This document shows, one piece after another, positions 16,446 through 64,000 of a stretch of DNA of 64,000 nt. The stretch covers positions 731,720 to 795,719 of the forward strand of contig NZ_BMMX01000001.1 in assembly GCF_014646155.1 (NCBI RefSeq). Reading direction: 5' to 3'. Numbering within the stretch: position 1 is the stretch's first letter; each line of letters begins with the position of its first letter. This DNA comes from Mangrovihabitans endophyticus. Its GTDB lineage: Bacteria > Actinomycetota > Actinomycetes > Mycobacteriales > Micromonosporaceae. Both the position numbers and the translations under genes were made by a program. The notes below the pieces were generated by a model, which was given only the letters and a program-made list of their open reading frames with translations, made no database searches and was not told the origin of the DNA.

Positions 16446-17025
16446 CCCGGTGCTGCTGCTTCTGCTGCTCGACTTCGGCCTCATCGCGGCGCTGCCGCGG
16501 ATCTTCTTCCGCCGTGACGGCAGCTTCAACGCGCGATGGTGGTCCACGGCGCTGCCGGTCGGCGCGACACCCGTCGTGCTGGTCCTCGGCCGCGCGCTGC
16601 CCCTCGACCCGATCGTGCCGGCCGGCTGGCTGGCGATGACCGGGCTGGTGGCGGTCGCCGCCGCGGCGCTGTCCATCGGATTGATCGCGTTGACCCTCGG
16701 CACGCACCGCATCCCCATCGCGCTGTGGCACCAGAACGACGACGCCCCACGGCATCTCGTCACGTGGGGGGCGTACCGGCTGATCCGGCATCCCTTCTAC
16801 GCGGCCTTCCTGCTCGCGTTCGCGGCAGCGTTCCTGGCCTTCCCGCACTGGCTCACCGCCGCCGCGCTGGTCTACATGACCGTCATGCTCAACGCCGTCG
16901 CCGCCCGCGAGGAACGGCGGCTGAGCGACTCGGAGTTCGGCGCGGAATACCGCGAGTACGTCGAGCGCTCCGGCCGGTTTCTGCCCCGGCTCACACCCGC
17001 CGGGCAGCCGGAGGTGACCTCGTGA
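16438..17025 (+). CDS. Isoprenylcysteine carboxyl methyltransferase (ICMT/PEMT)-like membrane methyltransferase
   Basis: Membrane protein of 195 residues with about four or five helices. It carries the family SAM-binding features GAYRLIRHPFYAAF (residues 111-124, RHP at 117-119) and, near the C-terminus, AREERRLSDSEFGAEYREY (from about residue 154). The family methylates carboxylates, phosphoethanolamine or other polar groups at the membrane using S-adenosylmethionine. In this operon it is the only methyltransferase, so it could methylate an N-oxygenated or carboxyl group of the product. The acceptor is unknown. GTG start, overlapping the carrier-protein gene by 8 bases. Confidence 0.75.
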   Translation: MADPVLLLLLLDFGLIAALPRIFFRRDGSFNARWWSTALPVGATPVVLVLGRALPLDPIVPAGWLAMTGLVAVAAAALSIGLIALTLGTHRIPIALWHQNDDAPRHLVTWGAYRLIRHPFYAAFLLAFAAAFLAFPHWLTAAALVYMTVMLNAVAAREERRLSDSEFGAEYREYVERSGRFLPRLTPAGQPEVTS

Positions 17026-17873
17026 CGGCGCGGCCCGCGATTCTCATCACCGGGTGCTCGACGGGTGTCGGCAATGCCGTCGCGTGGCGGTTCCTGCGCG
17101 CCGGATTCCCGGTCTACGCCACCGCCCGCGACGTCGCCGCGCTGCGCGACCTGGCCGCCGCGGGCGCCGTGACGCTGACCCTGGACGTGGCCGACGAGGC
17201 GGACCGGGTTGCCGCGGTCAAACGCGTGGAGGCCGACCACGGGGCGGTCGGCATCCTGGTCAACAACGCCGCGTACGGCATCCAGGGCGCCATCGAGGTG
17301 GCACCGCTGGACCGGGTGCGGCAGATGTTCGAGACCAACGTCTTCGGGCAGGCCCGGCTCAGCCAGCTCGTACTGCCGGCCATGCGTGAGCGCGGCGCCG
17401 GCCGCATTGTCAACCTGTCCGCCATGGGCGGCAAGTTCTCGCTGCCCGGCGCCGGGTACCTGCACGCCTCCAAGTACGCCGTGGAGGCCGTCTCCGACGC
17501 GCTGCGCCGCGAGGTGCGCGGCTTCGGCATCACGGTGGTCGTCGTCGAGCCGGGACCGATCCACACGGCGTTCCCGGGCAAGATCAACGCGACCCTGCCC
17601 CCGCCGGCCGGCGGTGTGTACGACGACTTCCACCGCTCGGTCGAGCAGCGTGTCGCGAAGGCGTACGCGGACAAGGCGGTGAGTTTCGCCCAGAGCGCCG
17701 ACCAGGTGGCCCGGGTCGTCGAGCGCGCCGCGCTCACCCGGCGGCCCCGTGCCCGCTACGCCTCCGGCGTGATGGCCCGCGGCCTGATGCTTGTCGCCCG
17801 GCTGTGCCCGGACGCCGTCGTCGACCTGATCATGCGTACCCAGTTCCCCGGTCCCCAGGCGGTGTCGTCGTGA
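17022..17873 (+). CDS. Classical SDR protein lacking the catalytic tyrosine
   Basis: Protein of 283 residues with a classical SDR fold: cofactor motif TGCSTGVG (10-17), NNAAYG near 84-89, the Ser in VNLSAMGG, and PGPIHTAF after the active site. The catalytic motif should read Tyr-x-x-x-Lys. Here Lys151 is preceded four residues earlier by Leu147 (GYLHASK), with a Tyr displaced to position 146. The usual proton donor is therefore missing unless Tyr146 substitutes. It could be a reduced-activity reductase, a binding protein, or an enzyme with changed chemistry. GTGA overlaps on both sides tie it to the operon. Confidence 0.8.
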   Translation: MTARPAILITGCSTGVGNAVAWRFLRAGFPVYATARDVAALRDLAAAGAVTLTLDVADEADRVAAVKRVEADHGAVGILVNNAAYGIQGAIEVAPLDRVRQMFETNVFGQARLSQLVLPAMRERGAGRIVNLSAMGGKFSLPGAGYLHASKYAVEAVSDALRREVRGFGITVVVVEPGPIHTAFPGKINATLPPPAGGVYDDFHRSVEQRVAKAYADKAVSFAQSADQVARVVERAALTRRPRARYASGVMARGLMLVARLCPDAVVDLIMRTQFPGPQAVSS

Positions 17874-19504
17874 GTGAATTCCTCGACCGTGTGATCGTGA
17901 CGGCCGCGCGCACCGAACGCGGCCTGGTCACCGGTGAACCCGGCGCGCCGCACCGGCAGACCTGGGCCGCGCTGCACCGCCGGGCGCGGGAGATGGCCGC
18001 GGCCCTGATCGCCGACGGGGTGCGCCCCGGTGACGCGGTCGCCGTCCTGGCCGCGGAGCCGGTCCTCATCGCGCCCGTGGTGCAGGCGGCCTGGCTGGCC
18101 GGTGCCAGCGTCACCATGCTGCACCAGCCGACCGCGCGCACCGACCTGCAGGACTGGGGCGATCACACGCTGCGCGTGCTGCGGCTGATCGGCGCCCGCA
18201 CCGTGCTGCTGGGGGAGTCGTTCGGGATCGTCGCGCCGATGCTCGCCGAGCGGACCATCGCGCACCGCCTGATCTCGGAGCTGACCGGCGCTCCGGCGGC
18301 CACCCTCCCGGCGCCGGTCGGCGAGGACGACGTCGCCCTGCTCCAGCTCACCAGTGGCTCGACGGACGACCCGAAGGCCGTGCGGATCACACATCGCAAC
18401 CTGCTGGCGAACCTCACCAGCATCGCCGGCCACGGCCGGCTCGACCCGGACGACGAGGTCATCGTCTCCTGGCTGCCGCTCTTCCACGACATGGGCATGG
18501 TCACGTTCCTGGCCCTGCCGATGCTGCTGGGCATCGAGACGGTTCAGGTCACCCCGGTGGACTTCGTCAACAACCCGCTGCTGTGGATCGACCTGCTGAG
18601 CCGCTACCGCGCCACGATCACCGGAGCGCCCAATTTCGCGTACGCGGTGACGGGCCGCGCCATGCGGCGGCTGACCGGCGGCGAGGGCTACGACCTGTCC
18701 CGGCTGCGCGCCGCGCTCAACGGCGCGGAGCCCATCGACGAGGACGTGGCGCGCCGCTTCATCGCCGCCGCTGCGCCGTTCGGCCTGCGCCCGGAGAGCC
18801 TCGTCTGTTCCTACGGCATGGCCGAATGCACCGTCGCCATCACCGCCCGCCCCCTCGGCGGCGGGCTGAGCGTCGACGTGGTGCAGGCCGGCCCGATGGA
18901 GACCGGCGACCGGGCCGAACCGGCGAACGGGACGGTGGCCGCGCGGCCCCTGGTGAAGCTGGGCCCGCCGCTGTCGGGCATCGAGGTGAAGGCGGTCGGG
19001 GTGGACGGCGCCCCGCTCGGCGACCGGGCGATCGGGCGGCTGTGGATCCGCGGCGACTCGGTCACCCCCGGATATCTCACCGCGCAGGGTCCGGTGGGGG
19101 CGCAGGACGCGGACGGCTGGCTGGACACCGGCGACCTCGGCTATCTGGTCGACGGCGAGGTGGTGATCTGCGGGCGCGCCAAGGACGTGATCATTCTCGG
19201 TGGCCGCAACCTCTACCCGACCGACATCGAACGCGTCGTCACCTCGGTGCCGGGCGTGCGCAGCGGCAACGCGGTCGCCGTCCGGATCGACGCGGGCACC
19301 GGACGGGAGAGCTTCGCCGTCGTCGCCGAATCCAAACTCGACGACGACGCGGACATCCAGCGCCTGATCCAGGACATCACCAGCCGGGTGGTGAACGTCG
19401 TCGGAGCCCGCCCAAGCAGGATCGCCATCGTGCCGCCCGGATCCCTGCCGAAGACCCCGTCGGGCAAACTCAGGCGATCCTCGGCTGCGCTTCTGCTCGG
19501 ATAG
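17870..19504 (+). CDS. Acyl-AMP ligase (ANL superfamily, FAAL-like)
   Basis: Adenylate-forming enzyme of 544 residues. The phosphate-binding motif LTSGSTDDPKAV is near residues 159-170, SWLPLFHDMGM near 200-210 is characteristic of fatty acyl-AMP ligases, the A5-type motif is CSYGMAECT, GWLDTGDLGYL follows, and PKTPSGKLRR is near the C-terminus. FAALs activate a carboxylic acid as acyl-AMP and hand it to a carrier protein rather than CoA. The carrier domain two genes upstream is an obvious partner. The substrate could be the polyketide acid released by the thioesterase or a separate small acid. The GTG at 17870 (GTGA overlap) is the start. Confidence 0.87.
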   Translation: MSEFLDRVIVTAARTERGLVTGEPGAPHRQTWAALHRRAREMAAALIADGVRPGDAVAVLAAEPVLIAPVVQAAWLAGASVTMLHQPTARTDLQDWGDHTLRVLRLIGARTVLLGESFGIVAPMLAERTIAHRLISELTGAPAATLPAPVGEDDVALLQLTSGSTDDPKAVRITHRNLLANLTSIAGHGRLDPDDEVIVSWLPLFHDMGMVTFLALPMLLGIETVQVTPVDFVNNPLLWIDLLSRYRATITGAPNFAYAVTGRAMRRLTGGEGYDLSRLRAALNGAEPIDEDVARRFIAAAAPFGLRPESLVCSYGMAECTVAITARPLGGGLSVDVVQAGPMETGDRAEPANGTVAARPLVKLGPPLSGIEVKAVGVDGAPLGDRAIGRLWIRGDSVTPGYLTAQGPVGAQDADGWLDTGDLGYLVDGEVVICGRAKDVIILGGRNLYPTDIERVVTSVPGVRSGNAVAVRIDAGTGRESFAVVAESKLDDDADIQRLIQDITSRVVNVVGARPSRIAIVPPGSLPKTPSGKLRRSSAALLLG

Positions 19505-19508
19505 CGGC

Positions 19509-21107
19509 GTGAAAGCCTTATCCGCGCCGCGCGAGGCCACCGCGCCGCCGGTCGGGACCGCGCCGCCCGTCGGGACCGCGCCGCCCGTCGGGACCGCGCC
19601 GCCCGTCGGGACCGCGGCGGCCCGGCCCGCGTACCGCCCGCTCGTTCTCGTCGCGGGCGCCGTCGCGGTGCTGCTCGCCGCGACCAGTTCCCGGGTGGGC
19701 GCGTTCGGCGACGAGTTGTACTTCGTGGCCGCCGGCCGCCATCCGGACTGGGGTTACGTGGACCAGCCACCGCTGGTGCCGCTGCTGGCCCGCCTGTTGT
19801 GGGACGTGTCCGGCGGCTCGCTCGTCGTGTTGCGCCTGCCCGCCACGCTGCTCACCGCGCTCGCCGTAGTGGCCGCCGGGCTGATCGCGTACGAGATGGG
19901 CGGCAGCCGACGTGCGCAGGTGCTCACCGCCGCGGTCGCCGGGGTGTCCTCGGGCCTGCTGGCCACCGGGCATGTGCTGGCCACGTCCACCGTCGATCCG
20001 GTGCTGTGGATCCTGGTGACCTGGCTGCTGGTGCGCTGGCTGCGGCTGCGCGACGACCGCCTGCTGCTGGCCGCGGGCCTGCTCACCGCGCTGGCCGTGC
20101 AGGTGAAGTTCCTCATCGGAGGGTTCTGGCTGGTGCTGATCGTGGCCGTGCTCGTGGCCGGGCCGCGCGAGATGCTGCGCCGGCCGCTGCTCCTTCTCGG
20201 CGGGGTGGTCACGGTGGTGTCGCTGGCCCCCGGGCTGGTGTGGCAGGCCCGGCATGGGTGGCCGCAACTGGAGATGGCCTCGGTGATCGCCGCCGAGCAG
20301 CAGCAGACCGCCGGGGGACGGGCCGCGTTCCTGCCGTTGACGGTCGTGATGGCCGGGATCGCGGCAGGCGCCGTGCTGGCCGGGCTCGGGCTGTGGCGGC
20401 TGCTGCGCGGCCCGTACCACTTCCTGGGCCTGACCGTGGTCGGCGTGCTCGCGCTCTTCCTGATCGGCGGTGGGCGGCAGACGTACGCGAGCGGGCTGTT
20501 GCCGGTGTGCTGGGCGGCGGGCGCGGTCCGGCTCGATGCGTACCCGGCCCGGCTCGACGGCCGCCCCGCGTCGCGGGCGTGGCGGTGGCTCACGCATCCG
20601 CTGAGCCTCGCGCTGACGCTGGTGGTCACCGTGCTGGCCGCGCTTCCGGTACGGCCGGTGGCGCAGCAGGTCCAGGTGGACTATGTGGCGCGCGGCAGCA
20701 CCGGGTGGCCCCGGCTGGCGGACACGGTGGCGAGGGCGTACGCGGACCTGCCGGCCGGGCAACGGTCCCGGGTGAGCCTGGTGGCGGACACGTTCTGGCA
20801 GGCTTCCGCGCTTGAGGTGTACGGACCGGCCCGCGGCCTGCCGCGTCCGTACAGCCCGAACCGCGGCTACGGGTATTTCGGCGAACCGCCGGAACGGGCC
20901 CGCAACACGCTCTACGTCGGGGTGGATCCCGGTGCGCTGCGGAGCGCGTTCACGGACGTACGACAGGTCGCGAAAATGTCCAATCCGGACGGTTTTGTGG
21001 AGCAGAATGGCGTTGTCCCGGTTTGGTGGTGCACCGGCCGGACGGTCTCCTGGGCGCGTCTCTGGCCGGGTCTTCGGCACGCCGACACTGCGCCGTTGAC
21101 CTGGTAA
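19509..21107 (+). CDS. GT39-like polytopic membrane glycosyltransferase
   Basis: Membrane protein of 532 residues with about ten or eleven helices after a low-complexity N-terminus. The GDELYF motif before the first extracytoplasmic loop and the following YVDQPPLVP match the catalytic Asp-Glu region of the ArnT/PMT-type GT-C transferases, which move a sugar from a polyprenyl-phosphate donor to an acceptor outside the membrane. Residues from about 8 to 36 are four APPVGT repeats. Codon 4 is TTA (19518-19520), a rare leucine codon that ties expression to the bldA tRNA in streptomycetes. It follows the ligase gene by 4 bases and may decorate or modify the product, or be unrelated and merely co-transcribed. 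Confidence 0.72.
   Translation: MKALSAPREATAPPVGTAPPVGTAPPVGTAPPVGTAAARPAYRPLVLVAGAVAVLLAATSSRVGAFGDELYFVAAGRHPDWGYVDQPPLVPLLARLLWDVSGGSLVVLRLPATLLTALAVVAAGLIAYEMGGSRRAQVLTAAVAGVSSGLLATGHVLATSTVDPVLWILVTWLLVRWLRLRDDRLLLAAGLLTALAVQVKFLIGGFWLVLIVAVLVAGPREMLRRPLLLLGGVVTVVSLAPGLVWQARHGWPQLEMASVIAAEQQQTAGGRAAFLPLTVVMAGIAAGAVLAGLGLWRLLRGPYHFLGLTVVGVLALFLIGGGRQTYASGLLPVCWAAGAVRLDAYPARLDGRPASRAWRWLTHPLSLALTLVVTVLAALPVRPVAQQVQVDYVARGSTGWPRLADTVARAYADLPAGQRSRVSLVADTFWQASALEVYGPARGLPRPYSPNRGYGYFGEPPERARNTLYVGVDPGALRSAFTDVRQVAKMSNPDGFVEQNGVVPVWWCTGRTVSWARLWPGLRHADTAPLTW
19542..19613 (+). repeat. Four tandem 18-bp repeats in the GT39-like gene
   Basis: Four head-to-tail copies of an 18-bp unit (GCGCCGCCCGTCGGGACC, first copy with one change) encode APPVGT four times in the cytosolic N-terminal tail. 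The 18-bp period keeps frame, so copy number could vary between strains without breaking the gene. Confidence 0.9.
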
Positions 21108-21199
21108 GACATAAATTCGAATGGATCTATAGGGAATTCCTGGAAAGGCCGGTGTCAGCCTGATCGTCGCTTGATCCGTGGCGACGGCGGGAGATCTTC
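21108..21199 (+). promoter_or_regulatory. Leader of the giant synthase gene
   Basis: A 92-base gap whose first 40 bases are AT-rich for this genome (ATAAATTCGAATGG, TATAGGG), while the rest is GC-rich. GGGAG at 21189-21193 is the ribosome site for ATG 21200. No well-spaced -35/-10 pair is evident. A separate promoter for the 41-kb gene is possible but cannot be shown, and read-through from the upstream operon is equally possible. Confidence 0.35.
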
Positions 21200-62428
<41,229 letters not shown>

Positions 62429-62462
62429 CGACGCCGCGGGCCCGGCCGGGCCCGCGGCGTCG
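62429..62462. terminator. Perfect 34-base palindrome between convergent genes
   Basis: CGACGCCGCGGGCCCGG (62429-62445) is followed directly by its exact reverse complement (62446-62462). It starts at the first base after the synthase stop codon and lies 42 bases from the fkbG stop on the other strand. It is the natural candidate for a bidirectional terminator. Confidence 0.8.
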
Positions 62463-62504
62463 CCGGGCGGGCCGGCGCGGCAGGTGCGCGGGCCCCGCCG
62501 CCGG

Positions 62505-63170
62505 TCAGTGCTTCTTGCGGATCAGGGTGATGCCGTCCGCCATCGGGATCAGCGACACGTCCACCCGCGGATCGTCGCGGACCATGAGGTTGAACGTCCG
62601 GATGCCGACGGTGTCCGCGTCCTGCGCCTGCGGATCGACGACCCGGCCGAAGAACAGCGTGTTGTCCACCGCGATCAGTCCCCGGTCGTGCACCAGGGTC
62701 AGCGCCAGCTCGTAGTAGTCGGGATAGCGTTGCTTGTCGGCGTCCAGGAACACGAAGTCGAACGTTCCGGCGCGCCGGTCCGCGATCAGCTCGGCGAGGG
62801 TCTGGGTCGCGTCGCCGATGCGGACGTCGATCCGGTCCGCCACGCCGGCCTGCTGCCAATAGCCGGCGCCGATGCGCGGCCAGCGGTTGGTGATGTCGCA
62901 AGTGACCAGGCGGCCGTCGGGTGCCAGCGCGCGCGCCAGGCACAGCGTGCTGTACCCGGTGAACGTGCCGATCTCCAGGATGTTGCGGGCCGGCGTCATC
63001 CCGGCCAGCAGCGCCAGCAGTTGCCCCTCCTCGGGCATCACCTGCATGGCCGCGCCCATCGGCAGCTCGTGCGTCGTCTGCCGCAGCCTCCGCAGGATGT
63101 CGTCCTCACGCAGCGAGACGTCGCGGAGATAGCCGGCCAGCGCCGCGGAGGTGTCTACCTGCTGTGCCAT
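62505..63170 (-). CDS. fkbG: SAM-dependent O-methyltransferase of methoxymalonyl-ACP synthesis
   Basis: Class I methyltransferase of the caffeoyl-CoA/catechol type, 221 residues. The SAM motif LEIGTFTGYSTL is at 65-76, and the metal-binding acidic residues are FLDADK (Asp143, Asp145) and VDN (Asp169, Asn170). It methylates the hydroxyl of the carrier-bound C3 precursor to give methoxymalonyl-ACP; the assignment rests on the family and on the adjacent fkbH. The ATG at 63170 is used because longer in-frame versions run into the fkbH coding region. The fkbH stop lies 16 bases inside this gene, so the two are coupled. FkbI, FkbJ and FkbK equivalents are expected beyond the window. Confidence 0.85.
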   Translation of the reverse strand: MAQQVDTSAALAGYLRDVSLREDDILRRLRQTTHELPMGAAMQVMPEEGQLLALLAGMTPARNILEIGTFTGYSTLCLARALAPDGRLVTCDITNRWPRIGAGYWQQAGVADRIDVRIGDATQTLAELIADRRAGTFDFVFLDADKQRYPDYYELALTLVHDRGLIAVDNTLFFGRVVDPQAQDADTVGIRTFNLMVRDDPRVDVSLIPMADGITLIRKKH

Positions 63171-64000
63171 GCGTCGCCTCCCTCGGGGAACGGACCGGCG
63201 AGGGGCACCGCGCGCACGGTCATCGTGGACGGCGGGCTGGCCGGCGACGGGACCAGGTGGAGCCGCCGGAGCTCGCTCAGCTCGGGCGGTGACAGGTCGG
63301 TGCGGCACGCGCACGGGTCGTCGGTGAAGCCGGCGAAACGGTACGCGACGTCCATCATCCGGTTGCGGGCGGTCGGCCGGAAGTCCGCGAGCAGGTGGAC
63401 CCCGGCCCGTGTGGCCTCGGCGCCGAGCCAGTTCAGCAGCGTCGCGCCCACCCCGAACGCCACCACGCGGCACGAGGTGGCGAGCAGCTTGAGGTGCCAG
63501 GCGGCGGCGTGCCTGCCCATCAGCACCAGGCCGACCGCGCCGTGCGGTCCGAACCGGTCGGTCAGCGTGGTGACCAGCACCTCGTGCTCCGGGTCGGCGA
63601 GCAGCGCGGTGAGCTCCGGGTGTCCGTAGTGCACGCCGGTGGCGTTCATCTGGCTGGTGCGCAGGGTCAGCTCCTCGACCCGGGCCAGGTCCGCCTCGCC
63701 GGCCCGGTCGATGCGCATCACCATGTCGAGGCTGCGCAGGAAGTCATCGCTCGGGCCGCGGAATTCCGCCTGGGCCGCGGTGCGCGCGAACCCCGCCCGG
63801 TACATCCGGCGCCGGTCACGCGCGTCCGCGGTCACCGTGGCGGGGGAGAACTCCGGCAGCGTGGCGATCTGGTCGAGTCGCTCGGCCGGGTAGCACCGCA
63901 CCTGCGGGTGGTGGTACGTCACCTCCGCACGCTCGGCGGGCTGGTCGTCGACGAAGGCGATGACGTCGTGCGCGAAATTGAGCCCGTCCGCTATCTGGGC
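63155..64000 (-). CDS. fkbH: FkbH-like HAD-superfamily protein, N-terminal part outside window
   Basis: The last 281 residues of an FkbH protein; the frame is open to the window edge. The visible part starts with the end of the HAD domain, including the metal motif AFVDDQPAER, and continues into the GNAT-like acyltransferase domain (ELTLRTSQMNATGVHY, then VGATLLNWLGAEA). FkbH takes a glyceryl unit from 1,3-bisphosphoglycerate, dephosphorylates it and loads it on a dedicated ACP, the first step towards methoxymalonyl-ACP. It precedes fkbG on the same strand with a 16-base overlap. The catalytic DxD and Cys of the N-terminal part cannot be checked here. Confidence 0.87.
   Translation of the reverse strand, partial: AQIADGLNFAHDVIAFVDDQPAERAEVTYHHPQVRCYPAERLDQIATLPEFSPATVTADARDRRRMYRAGFARTAAQAEFRGPSDDFLRSLDMVMRIDRAGEADLARVEELTLRTSQMNATGVHYGHPELTALLADPEHEVLVTTLTDRFGPHGAVGLVLMGRHAAAWHLKLLATSCRVVAFGVGATLLNWLGAEATRAGVHLLADFRPTARNRMMDVAYRFAGFTDDPCACRTDLSPPELSELRRLHLVPSPASPPSTMTVRAVPLAGPFPEGGDAWHSR

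Noticed and set aside
21096-21133. TTGACC plus TATAGG as a promoter for the synthase gene
   Set aside because: The spacing is 26 bases, too long for a sigma-70 promoter; no better -10 at 16-18 bases.
62505-63473. Longer 322-codon version of the fkbG frame
   Set aside because: The extra N-terminal 100 codons lie opposite nothing new but inside the fkbH coding region in another frame and lack family similarity; ATG 63170 gives the normal length.

Overview
The window is very GC-rich actinobacterial DNA with strong third-position G/C, GTG starts and ATGA/GTGA stop-start overlaps. A KSQ-primed modular type I polyketide synthase, a SARP regulator and fkbG/fkbH genes point to an antibiotic-producing actinomycete. 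Micromonosporaceae is my guess, but there is no rRNA here to test it.

Layout. 1-0.75 kb: the end of a metallo-beta-lactamase-fold hydrolase. 1.0-6.7 kb: a five-gene peptide-type ABC importer operon (two ATPases, two permeases, one lipoprotein). 6.8-7.8 kb: a secreted protein of seven short repeats, probably a beta-propeller. 7.8-10.75 kb (minus strand): a large SARP/NB-ARC/TPR regulator. 10.9-21.1 kb (plus strand, divergent from the regulator): a tightly coupled operon. In order it holds a KAS III-like enzyme, an AurF-like diiron N-oxygenase, a small carrier protein, a class II aminoacyl-tRNA-synthetase-like amino acid:carrier-protein ligase, a thioester-reductase-like SDR, a ferritin-like diiron protein, a phosphopantetheinyl transferase fused to a carrier protein, an isoprenylcysteine-methyltransferase-like membrane protein, an SDR whose catalytic Tyr position is Leu, an acyl-AMP ligase and a GT39-like membrane protein. 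21.2-62.4 kb: one uninterrupted gene for a 13,742-residue polyketide synthase. 62.5-64 kb (minus strand): fkbG and the C-terminal part of fkbH, enzymes of methoxymalonyl-ACP synthesis.

The giant synthase carries a loading module (KSQ-AT-ACP), seven extension modules and a thioesterase, about 41 domains on one chain. AT motifs predict propionate as starter, then malonate, methylmalonate, malonate, methylmalonate, malonate, methylmalonate, and in module 7 an unusual extender. Module 7 has LAGH where HAFH or YASH is usual, and methoxymalonate is the obvious candidate given fkbG/fkbH. Modules 1 and 2 fully reduce. Modules 3, 5 and 6 leave alkenes. Module 4 leaves an alcohol because its DH has lost the catalytic His. 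Module 7 leaves an alkene or an alcohol. The predicted chain is a C17 acid: 9-hydroxy-2-methoxy-4,8,12-trimethyl-heptadeca-2,4,6,10-tetraenoic acid, or its 3-hydroxy form.

The upstream operon looks like a separate nitrogen module. An amino acid would be loaded on a dedicated carrier protein by the tRNA-synthetase paralogue, oxidised on nitrogen by the AurF-like enzyme, perhaps O-methylated, and joined to the polyketide or to another amine. This resembles what would be needed for a glycine-derived oxime or O-methyl-nitronate acyl group, as in enteromycin-class metabolites. That link is inference and is the most interesting hypothesis in the window.
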